Source: Flavipsychrobacter sp. (GTDB taxonomy: Bacteria; Bacteroidota; Bacteroidia; Chitinophagales; Chitinophagaceae). Taken from it: 64,000 nt of DNA. The stretch spans positions 248,001-312,000 of the forward strand of contig JAEUVF010000013.1 in assembly GCA_016787265.1 (NCBI GenBank). The letters run 5' to 3'. A program made the translations under genes and the position numbers. The number at the start of each line of letters is the position of its first letter. Within the stretch, counting starts at the first letter, position 1. Below, piece after piece: positions 44,982-52,299 of the stretch. Under the pieces are notes generated by a model. That model saw nothing but the letters and a program-made list of their open reading frames with translations. It made no database searches and was not told where the DNA came from.

Positions 44982-46265
44982 ATGTATAGAAAACTGTTAT
45001 TTAGCTGGGTGTTGGCCTGTATTGGGTGTACGGCCCTGGCTCAACAAATTGAACCAGACCAGGTTTATCAGACGAATATTCAACAGGTGAAATTATTTCC
45101 GGTGGGTAATCCATTAGGGTATCCCATTATCCGGCTAGGCTCGGCTGATCAGCTGGAACTTCATTTTGATGACAGGGAAGGAGGAACCAAAGGTTTTTCC
45201 TATGCCTGGCAGCTTTGTAATGCAGACTGGACGCCGGTTAACCTGAACAGCATGGATTACATAAAGGGATTTTCGCAGCAACGAATTACTACATACCGGA
45301 GTTCTTCGGTTGCACTTACCCGTTATACACATTACCAGGCACAGATCCCCGACCGGAATTCGGCTCCTTCCCGTTCAGGGAATTACCTGCTGAAGGTTTT
45401 TCTGAATGGCGATCCTTCCCAGCTTTCCTTTACCCGTCGGGTGTTGGTAGTGGAGGAAAAGGCAGCGGTTGGTTTGCAGGTACAACAACCTTTTAATAAC
45501 CAGGTGTTCACTACTCATCAGAAACTTGTTTTTACGGTGAATATGCGGCAACTCAACCTGGTGAATCCCATGCAGCAGGTACAGGTAGTGCTGTTACAGA
45601 ACAACCGTTGGGATAATGCAAAAACAGGATTGAAACCTACGTTTATTCGTCAGAGCCAGTTGGAATACAATACGGAACAGGATGCTGTATTTGCGGCCGG
45701 TAAAGAATGGAGGTGGCTGGATTTGCGGAGTTTTCGATTGCAGTCTGAGCGGGTGGATAGTGCCGTATATGAAAAAACCGGAACAACCGTGTTCGTAAAA
45801 CCGGATATTGACCGCTCGGGCTTGCGGGTAGTGTATTACAGGGATGGGAACGGCATGTTCTTCAATGAAACCCTGGATGGAATGAACCCTTACTGGCAGG
45901 GCGATTATGCATCCGTACAGTTTAGTTTCCGTCCAACTGCGGGAATGCCCTTCCGGCAGGACTTGTTTGTGTTTGGTGAGCTGACCAATTACGGAAAGGA
46001 TCCGCAGGCAAAAATGACATATAACAAGGAAAAAGGAGTTTATGAAACTTCCATCTGGCTAAAGCAGGGATATTACGATTATGGTTATGCGCTGAAAGAG
46101 GCAACTGGAGCCCGGGATGTTTTTGTTACGGATAAAACAGAGGGCAATTTCTGGGAAACCGAAAATAGTTATACCGTGCTGGTTTATTACCGCAGTTTGG
46201 GAGGCCGCTCTGATGAATTGGTGGCAGTGGGACGGATTAATTCACTTGGAGGACGTAATCGATAA
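44982..46265 (+). CDS. Type IX secretion system plug protein (DUF5103)
   Basis: 427 residues from the ATG at 44982 (MYRKLLFSWVLACIG), preceded by AAGAAAAAA; the upstream GTT/TTG-frame extension from 44946 adds only 12 residues. A signal peptide (about 1-21, ending ALAQ) is followed by the DUF5103/T9SS plug domains: YPIIRLGSADQLELHFDD, YAWQLCNADW, and the later EVSAE-like FVFGELTNYG. In the type IX translocon such a protein caps the SprA pore on the periplasmic side. The rest of the T9SS machinery is not in this window. Confidence 0.85.
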   Translation: MYRKLLFSWVLACIGCTALAQQIEPDQVYQTNIQQVKLFPVGNPLGYPIIRLGSADQLELHFDDREGGTKGFSYAWQLCNADWTPVNLNSMDYIKGFSQQRITTYRSSSVALTRYTHYQAQIPDRNSAPSRSGNYLLKVFLNGDPSQLSFTRRVLVVEEKAAVGLQVQQPFNNQVFTTHQKLVFTVNMRQLNLVNPMQQVQVVLLQNNRWDNAKTGLKPTFIRQSQLEYNTEQDAVFAAGKEWRWLDLRSFRLQSERVDSAVYEKTGTTVFVKPDIDRSGLRVVYYRDGNGMFFNETLDGMNPYWQGDYASVQFSFRPTAGMPFRQDLFVFGELTNYGKDPQAKMTYNKEKGVYETSIWLKQGYYDYGYALKEATGARDVFVTDKTEGNFWETENSYTVLVYYRSLGGRSDELVAVGRINSLGGRNR

Positions 46266-46303
46266 CAACACGAATTATATTTTACTGTTTACTCTGTAAT
46301 CTT

Positions 46304-46311
46304 TATTTTTG
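46304..46311 (+). promoter_or_regulatory. -7 box of the SRP RNA gene
   Basis: TATTTTTG matches TANNTTTG exactly and is followed by four bases (CACC) before the paired 5' end of the SRP RNA. It therefore marks the transcription start at about five bases after the G of the box. A canonical -33 TTG is not obvious. Confidence 0.6.
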
Positions 46312-46315
46312 CACC

Positions 46316-46410
46316 GGCAGGTCTCATACGGCCAGCTCCTACTGAACTCCCCCAGGGCCGGAAGGCAGCAAGGGTAGGTGGTCGTAGCGGCGCGATATGA
46401 TAAGCCTGCC
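46316..46410 (+). ncRNA. ffs: Small bacterial SRP RNA (4.5S-type)
   Basis: About 95 bases. The conserved apical domain reads CCCAGGGCCGGAAGGCAGCA followed by AGGGTAGG, with the GGAA tetraloop (CCGGAAGG) and the AGCA internal-loop strand that bind Ffh. The ends close: GGCAGG (46316-46321) pairs with CCTGCC (46405-46410), and TCATA (46324-46328) pairs with TATGA nearby on the 3' side. A run of six T (46412-46417) follows as terminator. It is the RNA core of the signal recognition particle that targets membrane proteins. It has no Alu domain, so it is the short form. Confidence 0.93.
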
Positions 46411-46428
46411 ATTTTTTATACTCTTAAC

Positions 46429-46560
46429 TCCCGTTCCCCCTTTCTTCCTTTCCTCCATCTTCCATTGTTCCCTCTTCCATGCCTCCTTTGTCTCCTTTGC
46501 CTCCTTTGTCTCCTTTGTCTCCTTTGTCTCCTTTGTCTCCTTTGTCTCCTTTGTTCCTTA
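46429..46560 (-). repeat. Pyrimidine-rich patch with 9-bp tandem repeats upstream of the transaldolase gene
   Basis: The plus strand is pyrimidine-rich between the SRP RNA terminator and the transaldolase start. Its second part (46481-46552) is eight tandem copies of G[CT]CTCCTTT. Its first part contains TCTTCCATGCCTCC (46473-46486), the reverse complement of GGAGGCATGGAAGA, a one-base variant of the 14-mer seen at 15074-15087 and 43416-43429. It encodes an artificial Ser-Phe-Val repeat in frame with the transaldolase, but not as a real protein part. The whole 46266-46591 interval otherwise holds only the SRP RNA. Confidence 0.75.
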
Positions 46561-46591
46561 TCTTCGCTGGCGTAAAACCAAAATCGACTAC

Positions 46592-47242
46592 ATGAAATTT
46601 TTTATTGATACGGCCAACCTGGCCCAGATCAAAGAAGCCAATGAATTGGGAATATTAGATGGTGTAACTACCAACCCTTCCCTGATGGCTAAAGAAGGTA
46701 TTAAAGGAGAAGATAATATCATCCAGCATTATAAAGACATCTGCGAACTGGTTGACGGTGATATCAGTGCAGAAGTGTTGTCCACTGACTATGCTTCTAT
46801 GGTGGAAGAAGGTAAGAAACTGGCTGCCATCCATCCAAATATTGTAGTTAAGGTTCCCATGATTAAAGATGGTATTAAGGCGATCAAGTGGTTTACAGAT
46901 AATGGAATTAAAACAAACTGTACATTGGTGTTTTCAGCCGGACAGGCTATTCTCGCTGCCAAAGCCGGTGCAACCTATGTATCTCCGTTTATTGGACGTA
47001 TCGACGACAGTGGTTGGGAAGGTGCTGAACTGATCGGCCAGATTGCGAATATTTACAGTATCCAGGGCTTTAAGACAGAGATCCTGGCAGCTTCTATTCG
47101 CAACGCCAATCATATTATCAAATGCGCTGAACTCGGTGCTGATGTTTGTACCTGTCCGCTGGATTCCATCCTTGGTCTGCTGAAACATCCGCTAACCGAT
47201 ATTGGCCTGGCGAAATTCCTGGAAGATGCCAAGAAAATGTAA
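46592..47242 (+). CDS. fsa: Transaldolase-like fructose-6-phosphate aldolase
   Basis: 216 residues from ATG 46592 ([16 protein letters not shown]); the longer open frame is repeat-derived and rejected. This is the short TalC/Fsa type: [13 protein letters not shown] (24-36), the Schiff-base Lys87 in [27 protein letters not shown] and [11 protein letters not shown]. It either cleaves fructose 6-phosphate or acts as transaldolase in the pentose phosphate pathway; short proteins of this type are often true transaldolases, and sequence alone does not decide. Confidence 0.93.
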   Translation: MKFFIDTANLAQIKEANELGILDGVTTNPSLMAKEGIKGEDNIIQHYKDICELVDGDISAEVLSTDYASMVEEGKKLAAIHPNIVVKVPMIKDGIKAIKWFTDNGIKTNCTLVFSAGQAILAAKAGATYVSPFIGRIDDSGWEGAELIGQIANIYSIQGFKTEILAASIRNANHIIKCAELGADVCTCPLDSILGLLKHPLTDIGLAKFLEDAKKM

Positions 47243-47245
47243 TTA

Positions 47246-47275
47246 AAAAGAGGCCCTACCGGCCTCTTTTCTTTT
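47246..47275. terminator. Terminator between fsa and the convergent small gene
   Basis: AAAAGAGGCC (47246-47255) pairs perfectly with GGCCTCTTTT (47261-47270) across CTACC. On the plus strand it is followed by T-rich sequence and on the minus strand by T-rich sequence too, so it can work in both directions. The right arm is also the last codons of the minus-strand gene (Lys-Arg-Gly-Arg). Confidence 0.85.
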
Positions 47276-47702
47276 TTCCTCCCCTGCGGATTTCCTCCAT
47301 GATTTCTTCCTTTGATTTCAGGGGGCCCTCCTCCAGTTTTTTTATATAAATCGTGATTTGCCTGCGCAATTTTGGATTTCGCCTATAGGTAGCCGTTATC
47401 GTAACTTTTTCCTTGCTAAAATCGACTGGCAATACAAGGCTGTTGCCTTCAAATTGACCTTCGTCTGATTCAAATCGGATATCCTCGGCACTCAGTGGAT
47501 ACCAGCTTTTGCCAGCTACCAATCCGTCTACATTAATGTAATTATGAACACCCTTTTTCAGGCTGTCGGTGTACAAATGAAAAGCAATACTGTCCACCAT
47601 TGGGGCAGTTGTTTTCCCGGTACTGCTTTTTTTCTTTTGGGCAAATCCGGAATGGCTCAGTATCAACAGGGTAAATACCAGTAGAATTCTGCTCATATCC
47701 AT
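47256..47702 (-). CDS. Small secreted protein of unknown function
   Basis: 148 residues with a signal peptide (about 1-22, ending GFAQ), a Lys/Ser/Thr linker, a beta-rich central domain (about 45-120) and a very basic C terminus (RRGGKKKRGR). I recognise no family. It starts 24 bases after the TsaC gene on the same strand and may be co-transcribed. The basic tail may bind an acidic surface or nucleic acid, which is speculative. Confidence 0.55.
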   Translation of the reverse strand: MDMSRILLVFTLLILSHSGFAQKKKSSTGKTTAPMVDSIAFHLYTDSLKKGVHNYINVDGLVAGKSWYPLSAEDIRFESDEGQFEGNSLVLPVDFSKEKVTITATYRRNPKLRRQITIYIKKLEEGPLKSKEEIMEEIRRGGKKKRGR

Positions 47703-47726
47703 TAGACTAAGGATTCCGTTCAGGGT

Positions 47727-48728
47727 TTAACCCGGAGTTAAATCAATTGTTTTCAGCGGTGTGGCAGCTCTTAGCAGCCGATCGTTGATAGCGCGCCCAA
47801 GGCCTTCATCCGGAAATCGTTCTGCAAGGATAACAGCAATATTCATACTGTCGGCCAGCCGTAATGCACTGAATAACCTCCTGGCAGCTTCTGGTAATTC
47901 GCCGTTGGATGACAGTATAAACTGGTTCGTGTCGGGTATGCCAGGTATTTCCTGCTGAAAACTAATTGTTGCAATCTGGTGAGGCGCATAATTTTTTAAT
48001 GCTTCCACTGTAAGGTCGGCAATCTTACCAAACTTCAGCGGGTGCCGGGTTGCATAATGTCTTGCCAACATACCCGGGGCAACCGGATTATCAATATATC
48101 CTTCCGGTGGCAGGGCAACCGGACCGATTACAGCTTCAATAGCTTCCAATGAAATTCCACCGTACCGCAATAGTCGTGGTTGCTCTTCCAGAAAAGATAG
48201 TATCGTGGATTCCAGCCCAACCTGGCAATCGCCGCCATCGAGAATATAGGAAACTTTATCGCCCAACTGATTGGCAACATGAGCTGCCGTAGTGGGACTC
48301 ACATATCCTGAGGGGTTGGCACTTGGAGCGGCCAGTGGGAATTCAAGTTGCTGAAGTAGTTCCAGCGTAAGCGGGTGATTGGGAAAACGGATAGCAACCG
48401 CCGGAGTGCCTGCCGTTACGATGGCTGGTATTTGTGAAGAAGCCGGTATTACATAGGTAAGCGGACCCGGACTAAACCTGGCAGCCAATGCCTGGGCCTT
48501 TGGGGGCAGTTCCAGGTTCAGTTGTTTAAGTTGTTGATAGTTGGCGAAATGCAGGATCAGGGGATTAAACTGCGGCCTGTTTTTTACCTGGTAGATTTTC
48601 AGAACAGCCTCTTCTGATAAGCCGTTGCCGGCTAATCCGTAAACGGTTTCCGTAGGGATGGCTACCAAATCACCTGCCCTCAGACAATCGGCAGCCCGCT
48701 GTATATCCGAACCAATGGAATTGCTCAT
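47727..48728 (-). CDS. tsaC: L-threonylcarbamoyladenylate synthase (TsaC/Sua5 type)
   Basis: 333 residues: a YrdC domain (about 10-200) with the motifs GDLVAIPTETVYGLAGNG, KNRPQFNPLILH and PSANPSGYVSPT, plus the additional C-terminal Sua5 domain (about 215-333). It makes threonylcarbamoyl-AMP for the t6A37 modification of ANN-decoding tRNAs. The length matches the long Sua5 form. The ATG stands four bases after TATTTTTG, so the message is probably leaderless. Confidence 0.93.
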   Translation of the reverse strand: MSNSIGSDIQRAADCLRAGDLVAIPTETVYGLAGNGLSEEAVLKIYQVKNRPQFNPLILHFANYQQLKQLNLELPPKAQALAARFSPGPLTYVIPASSQIPAIVTAGTPAVAIRFPNHPLTLELLQQLEFPLAAPSANPSGYVSPTTAAHVANQLGDKVSYILDGGDCQVGLESTILSFLEEQPRLLRYGGISLEAIEAVIGPVALPPEGYIDNPVAPGMLARHYATRHPLKFGKIADLTVEALKNYAPHQIATISFQQEIPGIPDTNQFILSSNGELPEAARRLFSALRLADSMNIAVILAERFPDEGLGRAINDRLLRAATPLKTIDLTPG

Positions 48729-48732
48729 GGTG

Positions 48733-48771
48733 CAAAAATAACGCTTTCGCCGGGGCCTCCGACGAAAGCGT
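48733..48771 (-). promoter_or_regulatory. Compact junction: hairpin followed by the tsaC -7 box
   Basis: On the minus strand ACGCTTTCG (48771-48763) pairs with CGAAAGCGT (48749-48741) and is followed immediately by TATTTTTG (48740-48733), then four bases and the tsaC ATG (48728). The hairpin plus T-rich tract can end the S9 peptidase transcript, while the same T-rich tract is an exact TANNTTTG promoter box for tsaC. Confidence 0.6.
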
Positions 48772-48783
48772 CAGGTAGCGGGT

Positions 48784-51222
48784 TTAGAATGCTTTCTTTC
48801 CGTCTCCGGTGGAAGACCTGGCCTGTTTTACGAATTTTTCAAGCCACTGATGCTGTTCCCACAGCATGTGCAGGATATTTTCTTTGCCTGCATAGCCATG
48901 ACTTTCATAAGGCAACGAAATATAACGCGTTACACCGCCATGTCCCTTGATCGCATTGTAGAATCGTTCGCTCTGAATGGGGAAAGTACCTGGATTATTA
49001 TCCATTTCACCATGAATCAGAAGAATCGGTGTTTTAATCTTATTTGCGAAACTGAAAGGGCTCATATTAAAATAGACATCTGGAGCCTGCCAGTAAGTGC
49101 GCTCTTCTGCCTGGAATCCAAATGGAGTGAGTGTTCTGTTATAGGCGCCACTTCGGGCAATACCTGCCTTAAAAAGATTGGTATGCGCCAGGAGATTGGC
49201 TGTCATAAAAGCTCCATAGCTATGTCCGCCTACGCCAACCCGGGTACTGTCTCCCACACCCATTTTGGCAGCAGCCTGGATGGCAGCATGCGCATTCAGG
49301 TACAACTGGGGTATGAAGGCGTCATTGGGTTCTTTGTTGCCTTCCCCAACGATTGGCATTTCCGCATTGTCCATTACCGCGTATCCCTGTGTTGCCCAGA
49401 ATATCGGGCTGCCATAGGAAATGGTTGGGAAAGTGTATTGTGAGCCTCTTACCTGGGCAGCATCCGCAGCAGATTTATATTCCCGTGGATAAGCCCAGAT
49501 CAATAGTGGCAGCGGACCATCTTTCGATTTGTCATATCCTTTTGGAAGGTATAGGGTTGCTGTCAAATCAATGCCGTCTGCTCTTTTGTATTTGATCTTT
49601 TCTTTACTAATCCCTTCGAGCTGTTCATAGGGATTGGTGAATTGTGTCAGAGCAACCGGCGCTATCTTTTTTGTAAGATTGCGTACATAGTAGTTGGGCG
49701 TTTCAGTGGGACTTTCCCTGCGCGTAATGAATACACCTTTTTCTGCATCCAGTACCCGAACCACATATTCATAGGATCCTTCCTGGCATCTCCAGAGGTC
49801 TTTAATGGCTCTTGTTTTGAGATTCATGGATCGTAGTAGGGGCAAATCACCTTTTTCAGATGCTCCACTGGAAGTCAACAGAATAGATCCGTTCTTCAAT
49901 ACCTGAATAACATTGCGGCCATACTGATTACGGGTAGTTATCGGTTGTCCAAGATCGTTATACTGATCGTTGCTACTGCGTTGCTGCAGGCTATCCAGTG
50001 CGCCTGTTAGCGGATTTAACAGGTTGATCCGATAACTACGGTCAGCATTCATCCCTTCATAGAGCAGGGCTACCTGGTCATTTCCCCATTCAATTCCCCG
50101 GTATCTTTTTGTTGTTTTAGTAAAGAGTTTGGGTTCTTTTTCCTTAGTCAGATCAATGCAATAAACTCCATCCCGGTATTCCGATTGGGTTCTTCCTTTG
50201 CCATTGTCCAATGCCTTCACAAAATAAATCGTGGCAGGCTGATCATCTCTCCAAGTAATAAAACGCGGATAGATTGCTACATCATCAAAGCCAATGGGTA
50301 CACCTTCTGATGATGGATTTTTAGCAATGGTCTGTACCTGTTCTCCTTTCAGATTTGAAACCGTAAAGGTAGTTGGAAAACCACTCCAGGGAACGAGGTA
50401 GGAAAACGGTTTTTCAAGGGTGGCGGTTAACAGGAATTGCTGGTTGGGCGAGATGGAAAAGCTGCGATAAATAGCTGCTTCGCCCAGCTTCTCTTCTTTC
50501 CCGGATTTTATCTGCAACCGGTACAACTGACCCTTAGCATAATGTTCGAATAATGTTTCATCGTAAGGTGATTTGATCAGGTCCTGGTAGGTTCTGGATG
50601 CGGCAGCAGTTCCCATTGACTCCTGAATAACCGGACCAGTAGGAGCAATTGGAGCAACTGGTTCTTTTTTGCCAGCATTCACTGCAGCTTTGTAAATAAT
50701 GGTGGAATCATTTTGCCAGATAAAACTGGTACCCACTACATCATTCAACGGATGTTGGTTCACTTTCTTAGCAGCAGCCAGTGACAGATCAACCGTATAC
50801 AGGTCAATGCCAGTACTGCCATAATGCAGCAAAGCAAAACTTTGCTGGGACGGGTTCCATTGCATAGAACTGCCGCGCAGATCTGCAGGCAACCCGGAAA
50901 CATCAACTGTTTTACCTGATTTAATTTCTTTGATTTGCAAACCATTAAAATAGGTTTGGCGGCTTCCACCGAAATTTGACGGATTCATGCGTAAACCGGC
51001 TATCCGGTATTCAGGTTGTGCCAATTCTTCTACAGGAGGTAAACTGGCACGCTGCATCAAAACCATGTGGTCGGCTTTTGCATTAAAACTTACCATTGGT
51101 GTAGGACGAGCCATAACAAGGTCCATGATCTCCTTAGGAGGTGTTTGGTAACCGGACTTCTCCTGGGCAATCACCAGGATTTGAAATCCAAGCAAGCATA
51201 CGAACAGAAGCAATTTTTTCAT
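48784..51222 (-). CDS. Secreted S9 (prolyl oligopeptidase family) serine peptidase
   Basis: 812 residues with a signal peptide (about 1-19, ending VIAQ), a beta-propeller-like N-terminal part and a C-terminal alpha/beta-hydrolase domain. The nucleophile is Ser668 in GGHSYGAF; the acid and base are likely in HGEMDNNPG and the late YESHGY. The family trims proline-containing or other short peptides; this one should work in the periplasm or outside the cell. An intergenic region with the his promoter lies upstream, divergently. Confidence 0.9.
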   Translation of the reverse strand: MKKLLLFVCLLGFQILVIAQEKSGYQTPPKEIMDLVMARPTPMVSFNAKADHMVLMQRASLPPVEELAQPEYRIAGLRMNPSNFGGSRQTYFNGLQIKEIKSGKTVDVSGLPADLRGSSMQWNPSQQSFALLHYGSTGIDLYTVDLSLAAAKKVNQHPLNDVVGTSFIWQNDSTIIYKAAVNAGKKEPVAPIAPTGPVIQESMGTAAASRTYQDLIKSPYDETLFEHYAKGQLYRLQIKSGKEEKLGEAAIYRSFSISPNQQFLLTATLEKPFSYLVPWSGFPTTFTVSNLKGEQVQTIAKNPSSEGVPIGFDDVAIYPRFITWRDDQPATIYFVKALDNGKGRTQSEYRDGVYCIDLTKEKEPKLFTKTTKRYRGIEWGNDQVALLYEGMNADRSYRINLLNPLTGALDSLQQRSSNDQYNDLGQPITTRNQYGRNVIQVLKNGSILLTSSGASEKGDLPLLRSMNLKTRAIKDLWRCQEGSYEYVVRVLDAEKGVFITRRESPTETPNYYVRNLTKKIAPVALTQFTNPYEQLEGISKEKIKYKRADGIDLTATLYLPKGYDKSKDGPLPLLIWAYPREYKSAADAAQVRGSQYTFPTISYGSPIFWATQGYAVMDNAEMPIVGEGNKEPNDAFIPQLYLNAHAAIQAAAKMGVGDSTRVGVGGHSYGAFMTANLLAHTNLFKAGIARSGAYNRTLTPFGFQAEERTYWQAPDVYFNMSPFSFANKIKTPILLIHGEMDNNPGTFPIQSERFYNAIKGHGGVTRYISLPYESHGYAGKENILHMLWEQHQWLEKFVKQARSSTGDGKKAF

Positions 51223-51263
51223 ATGTGTGTGTTATGGGTCTAATTTACGAGATCTTAAAAAAT

Positions 51264-51295
51264 TTGGTATATATTATATGATACCCCTATTTTTG
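51264..51295 (+). promoter_or_regulatory. Promoter of the his operon
   Basis: TTG at 51264-51266 and TATTTTTG at 51288-51295 (exact TANNTTTG) are separated by 21 bases, the usual Bacteroidota spacing. With the start point inferred from the SRP RNA gene, transcription begins near 51300, only about four bases before the leader ATG. Confidence 0.65.
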
Positions 51296-51303
51296 CATCC
51301 GAA

Positions 51304-51357
51304 ATGAAAAGAAACAGCAACATTCATCATCATCATGTTTTACTGCCAGCGCGGTAA
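51304..51357 (+). CDS. hisL: his operon leader peptide with four consecutive histidines
   Basis: A 17-residue ORF, MKRNSNIHHHHVLLPAR, too short for routine gene callers. Codons 8-11 (51325-51336) are four CAT in a row. It lies between the his promoter and a terminator-antiterminator structure upstream of hisG, so it serves as the sensor of charged tRNA-His: a ribosome stalled on the CAT run leaves the antiterminator strand free. The stop codon (51355-51357) lies inside that strand (GGTAAGC). There is no recognisable ribosome-binding site, in keeping with a nearly leaderless message. Confidence 0.88.
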   Translation: MKRNSNIHHHHVLLPAR

Positions 51358-51425
51358 GCGAGGATGTTTGATGTCTATTGATAACATTTGAGGGCTTACC
51401 ATACCGGTAAGCCCTCTTTATTTTA
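51353..51425 (+). terminator. his attenuator (terminator with competing antiterminator)
   Basis: Terminator: GAGGGCTTACC (51390-51400) pairs with GGTAAGCCCTC (51406-51416) over a 5-base loop, followed by T-rich TTTATTTTAT. Antiterminator: GGTAAGC (51353-51359, over the leader stop) is complementary to GCTTACC (51394-51400), the left terminator arm, with an inner helix ATGTT (51364-51368)/AACAT (51383-51387). The two folds exclude each other. Confidence 0.85.
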
Positions 51426-51434
51426 TATAACTAT

Positions 51435-52295
51435 ATGCAACAGAAATTAAAAATCGCTATCCAGAAAAGTGGACGTTTGTATGAGGATTCTGTCAAATTG
51501 TTGAAGGATTGTGGTATTGATGTCAAAAACGGCATCAACAAATTGAAGACGGAAGCTGAAAACTTTCCCCTTGAAATTTATTTTTTGCGCGATGATGATA
51601 TTCCCCAGTATGTAGAAGATGCAGTTGCAGATATTGGTATCGTTGGAGAGAATGTAGTGCTTGAAAAGAATAAAAAGGTTCAGATAGTTGAAGGTCTCGG
51701 GTTTGGCAAATGTCGGCTAAGCATTGCTGTTGCCAGGAAGGATGATTATAGCGGTGTTGAATCATTACAGGGGAAACGCATTGCAACCAGTTATCCGGTA
51801 TTGGTTGAAAATTTTCTTCAGTCCAAAGGTGTGAAGGCAGAGATTCATGAAATCAGTGGATCTGTTGAGATCGCTCCGGGAATTGGTTTGGCAGATGCTA
51901 TTGTTGACCTGGTTAGCTCTGGTTCAACTCTTTTTATGAATGGCCTGAAAGAAGTTGAGGTAGTGTTGAAGAGCCAGGCAGCCTTAATCCGAAATGAAAA
52001 TTTGTCACCGGAACAAATGCAGGTGCTCGAACGTTTGCTGTTCAGGATTCGGGCGGTAAAAAAAGCAAAGAACAATAAATATGTGCTGCTGAATGCGCCT
52101 AATGAGAAACTGGAAGAAATTATCTCCCTGTTACCTGGTATGAAAAGTCCTACAGTATTGCCATTGGCAGAACCTGGTTGGAGCAGCGTACACAGTGTAC
52201 TGAGCGAAAACCAGTTCTGGGATATCATTGAACAACTGAAAGCGGCCGGTGCACAAGGAATCCTGGTAGTTCCTATTGAAAAAATGATAATCTGA
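51435..52295 (+). CDS. hisG: ATP phosphoribosyltransferase, long form
   Basis: 286 residues, the long HisG form with a C-terminal regulatory ACT-like domain (from about 215), so it does not need HisZ. LKIAIQKSGRLYEDSVKLL opens the protein; GVVGEN-like DIGIVGENVV and the PRPP loop ISGSVEIAPGIGLADAIVDLVSSGSTL are present. It condenses ATP with PRPP, the first step of histidine synthesis, and is normally inhibited by histidine through the C-terminal domain. Its expression is set by the attenuator upstream. Confidence 0.95.
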   Translation: MQQKLKIAIQKSGRLYEDSVKLLKDCGIDVKNGINKLKTEAENFPLEIYFLRDDDIPQYVEDAVADIGIVGENVVLEKNKKVQIVEGLGFGKCRLSIAVARKDDYSGVESLQGKRIATSYPVLVENFLQSKGVKAEIHEISGSVEIAPGIGLADAIVDLVSSGSTLFMNGLKEVEVVLKSQAALIRNENLSPEQMQVLERLLFRIRAVKKAKNNKYVLLNAPNEKLEEIISLLPGMKSPTVLPLAEPGWSSVHSVLSENQFWDIIEQLKAAGAQGILVVPIEKMII

Positions 52296-52299
52296 GTAT

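Noticed and set aside
46481..46552. Possible CRISPR-like array
   Set aside because: Units are nine bases with no spacers; it is a simple tandem repeat.
46397..46591. Longer reading frame of the transaldolase with a Ser-Phe-Val repeat N terminus
   Set aside because: It is a translation of the 9-bp pyrimidine repeat; the conserved protein starts at the ATG at 46592.
51281..51290. ATACCCCTAT in the his promoter as a third ECF motif
   Set aside because: It differs from TTACCCCTAT, and no CGACAAC block is found 11 bases away.
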